DNA of 64,000 nt from Rhytidiadelphus loreus (Eukaryota; Streptophyta; Bryopsida; Hypnales; Hylocomiaceae), in contig OX344763.1 of the NCBI GenBank assembly GCA_947034895.1, positions 3,722,501 to 3,786,500 of the forward strand. The letters are read 5' to 3'. Made by a program: the position numbers and the translations under genes. The notes under the pieces were generated by a model. That model ran no database searches, had not been told where the DNA came from, and saw only the letters and a list, made by a program, of their open reading frames with translations. Within the stretch, counting starts at the first letter, position 1. The number at the start of each line of letters is the position of its first letter. Shown piece after piece: positions 62,071-64,000 of the stretch.

Positions 62071-62520
62071 TTGAAACAGGAAAGTGGGAAAAGGGAGGGA
62101 AGTGATGATGGAAGCGGCAGGAGCAGTGGGGGAGGGTTTTTATGATCTGGGGTAATGGGAAGCGCGTGCGACGAAAGGTTGAGTGCAGGGAAGGTGGGTC
62201 GGTGTCTGCCTGGGCTGCTGCGGAGGGGAATCAGCTCATTTATACGTGCGACTGACGGCAGGGCCACGATCCTCCCGCATTCCTTCGGGCCGGGATGCCA
62301 GGTCAGCCTTTGTCTTTACTGTGTCCTGACACGTGGTTCATTTACGGAAGGGATGAGGACAGGACAAGTGGATGGGAGGACTGATGACGTGGGGGTCAAT
62401 GATGACGTGGCGGGATGCGTTGATTGCATTGAGTGCTTTTGGTATTTTTACTGGTCTGCCGTGAGGTTTTTTTCTTTCTATGGTAGGGGTACCTATTTCC
62501 GATAACTTAAGCATTTCAGC
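62071..62520 (-). promoter_or_regulatory. GC-richer promoter-like block with G-box and TGACGTGG pair
   Basis: CACGTG at 62330-62335 and TGACGTGG at 62385-62392 and 62403-62410 lie within 80 bases. The block is markedly GC-richer than everything to its right and borders the telo-box array. It looks like a bZIP/bHLH-responsive promoter reading leftwards into the array, but no gene start is proven. A 90-codon minus-strand frame (61995-62267) covers the boundary and resembles leader plus the last array unit. Confidence 0.4.
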
Positions 62521-64000
62521 AAATAGGGTATGGGAAATTTGTTAAAAAATTGAGTTCAGTGTGTGCAAACATAAAGGATGAAGAATGGAAAATAAATTAA
62601 TAAATTAAAGAATTATTATTTTATTCAATATTGATGTGGATTTTCATTTAGACCCACTCTGGTCATCTATTACAAATTAGTTTTGGTACTTCTCCCTAAA
62701 CAAGGAAGGAAGAGAGATGAGTGAACGAGAAGGTACAAACAAAGAACCTTTTCAATGAGCAATGAATCTAATTGTTGTCGACAACAAGTCATCTTATAAA
62801 GGCACCATGGGAGGCTATCAGAAATAGATACTTCTACCTTACAAATATTGGAATGGTGGTATACCAGTAGTTAGAGTGGTGATTACCACTCCTATAAGAG
62901 GATGTTGGGCAAAAAAGAACACTACAAATTTTAAATGCCAAAAAATTGGGGCGGATTTTTTCATATATAAAAAGGATGTGAAAAAAAAGAACTTTGAAGA
63001 ATAATTTTAATTTTATTGTAAACATCAATCAAACCATCATTTTTGGAAAAATGTAATATTTGGCAAAGGAATGTCAATCTTGCCTTATATTTATGATAAT
63101 GATATTTTTTGGTAGTTGAAAGTAGATGAAAGGGGAGAAATTGGATGAAAACACTCAAATGGATAAAATTTTGTCAATTAAAAAACATTATTTTAATTAG
63201 AATCTAGCATTTAAAAAATTAAATTGGCCATTGGGCAATTTTTAACCGTCTAAGAAAGATTATTGGCACCCAGTATGGCTATCACATTTCAAGATGAATG
63301 TGCCTTGACTTCCATTCCCTCTACTACTTCCTACCATGGTCAATTTTGTAGAAGATGAAGGTGAATGTTTGCGAGGGAAGACAATTATTCCAAAGCACAT
63401 AGCACCACAAGAATTTTGCAAAAAGAAACACTCTTCGTTTAGCAAAAAGATCTTGCACAAACTTTTATCCAAAATCCAAATGGATTACAATTTTTTCTTC
63501 TTCATTGGGAACTTTTTATAATCACTTGTTTTATACAAGGAATTCACTTTGGTCCACAAAAGATCCTAGACGTATTCCAAACTTCTATTAATGTCAAGAT
63601 GTGTTATAAAATGCAACTTGGGAGAATGACTCAGTAATAATTTTTGAATAAAAACTCTATTGTAATTAAATAGATGATTCATAGATCATACCCATTAAAT
63701 TGGATTAAACATACAATTTACCATTGTATAAAATAATATTTATTGAAAAATATAAAACAAAAAATTAAAGTTTCTTCTAGCATAGATTGTGAATTGAATA
63801 TAAATGGTGATATTTTTTTTTCTATGTTTTCTTTTATGGTGATATTTTTTAACATCCAACCAAGTGATTTTTAATGATTTTTATTCTACTTGTTTATTGA
63901 AATCATATTTAAATGGAATTGTCTTTGGGCTAAAAAAATTTATATTTTAAATGAAACATGCTTGCACTCTTCAAATTTGTTTAACATTTTCAAGAAAGAA
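62521..64000. other. AT-rich gene-free right end
   Basis: Only short AT-rich frames; nothing recognised. Confidence 0.55.

Overview
The window is nuclear DNA of a land plant or close streptophyte relative. The genes have spliceosomal introns with GT-AG borders. The recognisable products are plant families: an ER HSP70-17-type chaperone, mitoribosomal protein mL53, a GDSL esterase/lipase, a P1B-type Zn/Cd ATPase and a B3-domain protein. Plant telo-box motifs (AAACCCTAA) sit near two gene starts, and the mobile DNA is plant-type CACTA, hAT, Ty3/gypsy and MITE material. Intergenic DNA is very AT-rich. I lean towards a non-seed plant such as a bryophyte, but the sequence does not prove it.

Layout. 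0.6-1.1 kb: first exon of an HSP70-17-like gene running off the left edge on the minus strand, with a UPRE-like TGACGTGG upstream. 4.0-9.8 kb: three copies of one MITE family around the single-exon mL53 gene and a diverged non-coding duplication. 12.2-12.9 kb: a four-unit tandem repeat. 13.4-16.1 kb: a four-exon GDSL esterase/lipase. 19.4-27.1 kb (perhaps to 28.2 kb): a multi-exon heavy-metal ATPase on the minus strand, whose last exon encodes a roughly 490-residue Cys/His-rich tail with four 42-residue repeats. 29-40 kb is a transposon graveyard: CACTA-type elements (one of 2.3 kb with a perfect target duplication and opposed CAACT/AGTTG arrays), MITEs, a dead gypsy integrase and a 62/63-bp alternating tandem array. 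41.1-42.9 kb: a B3-domain gene broken by several stops and frame changes. 45.5-47.1 kb: an intact 551-codon intronless gene for an unrecognised membrane protein. 47.4-55.3 kb: a MITE with flanking duplication, a duplicated non-coding block, a decayed piggyBac-type transposase and a decayed hAT transposase with a small CACTA element inside it. 55.6-58.9 kb: more MITEs. 59.8-62.1 kb: about eight tandem units of roughly 300 bp punctuated by telomere-like CCCTAAA runs, next to a GC-richer stretch with a G-box and two TGACGTGG motifs.

The genes do not form a pathway; this is an ordinary plant gene neighbourhood with heavy small-transposon load. The least explained items are the 551-residue membrane protein, the telo-box array, the long metal-binding tail of the ATPase and the piggyBac-like relic. 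Exon borders for the GDSL and ATPase genes were set by hand from GT-AG signals and phase continuity; no RNA evidence was available.
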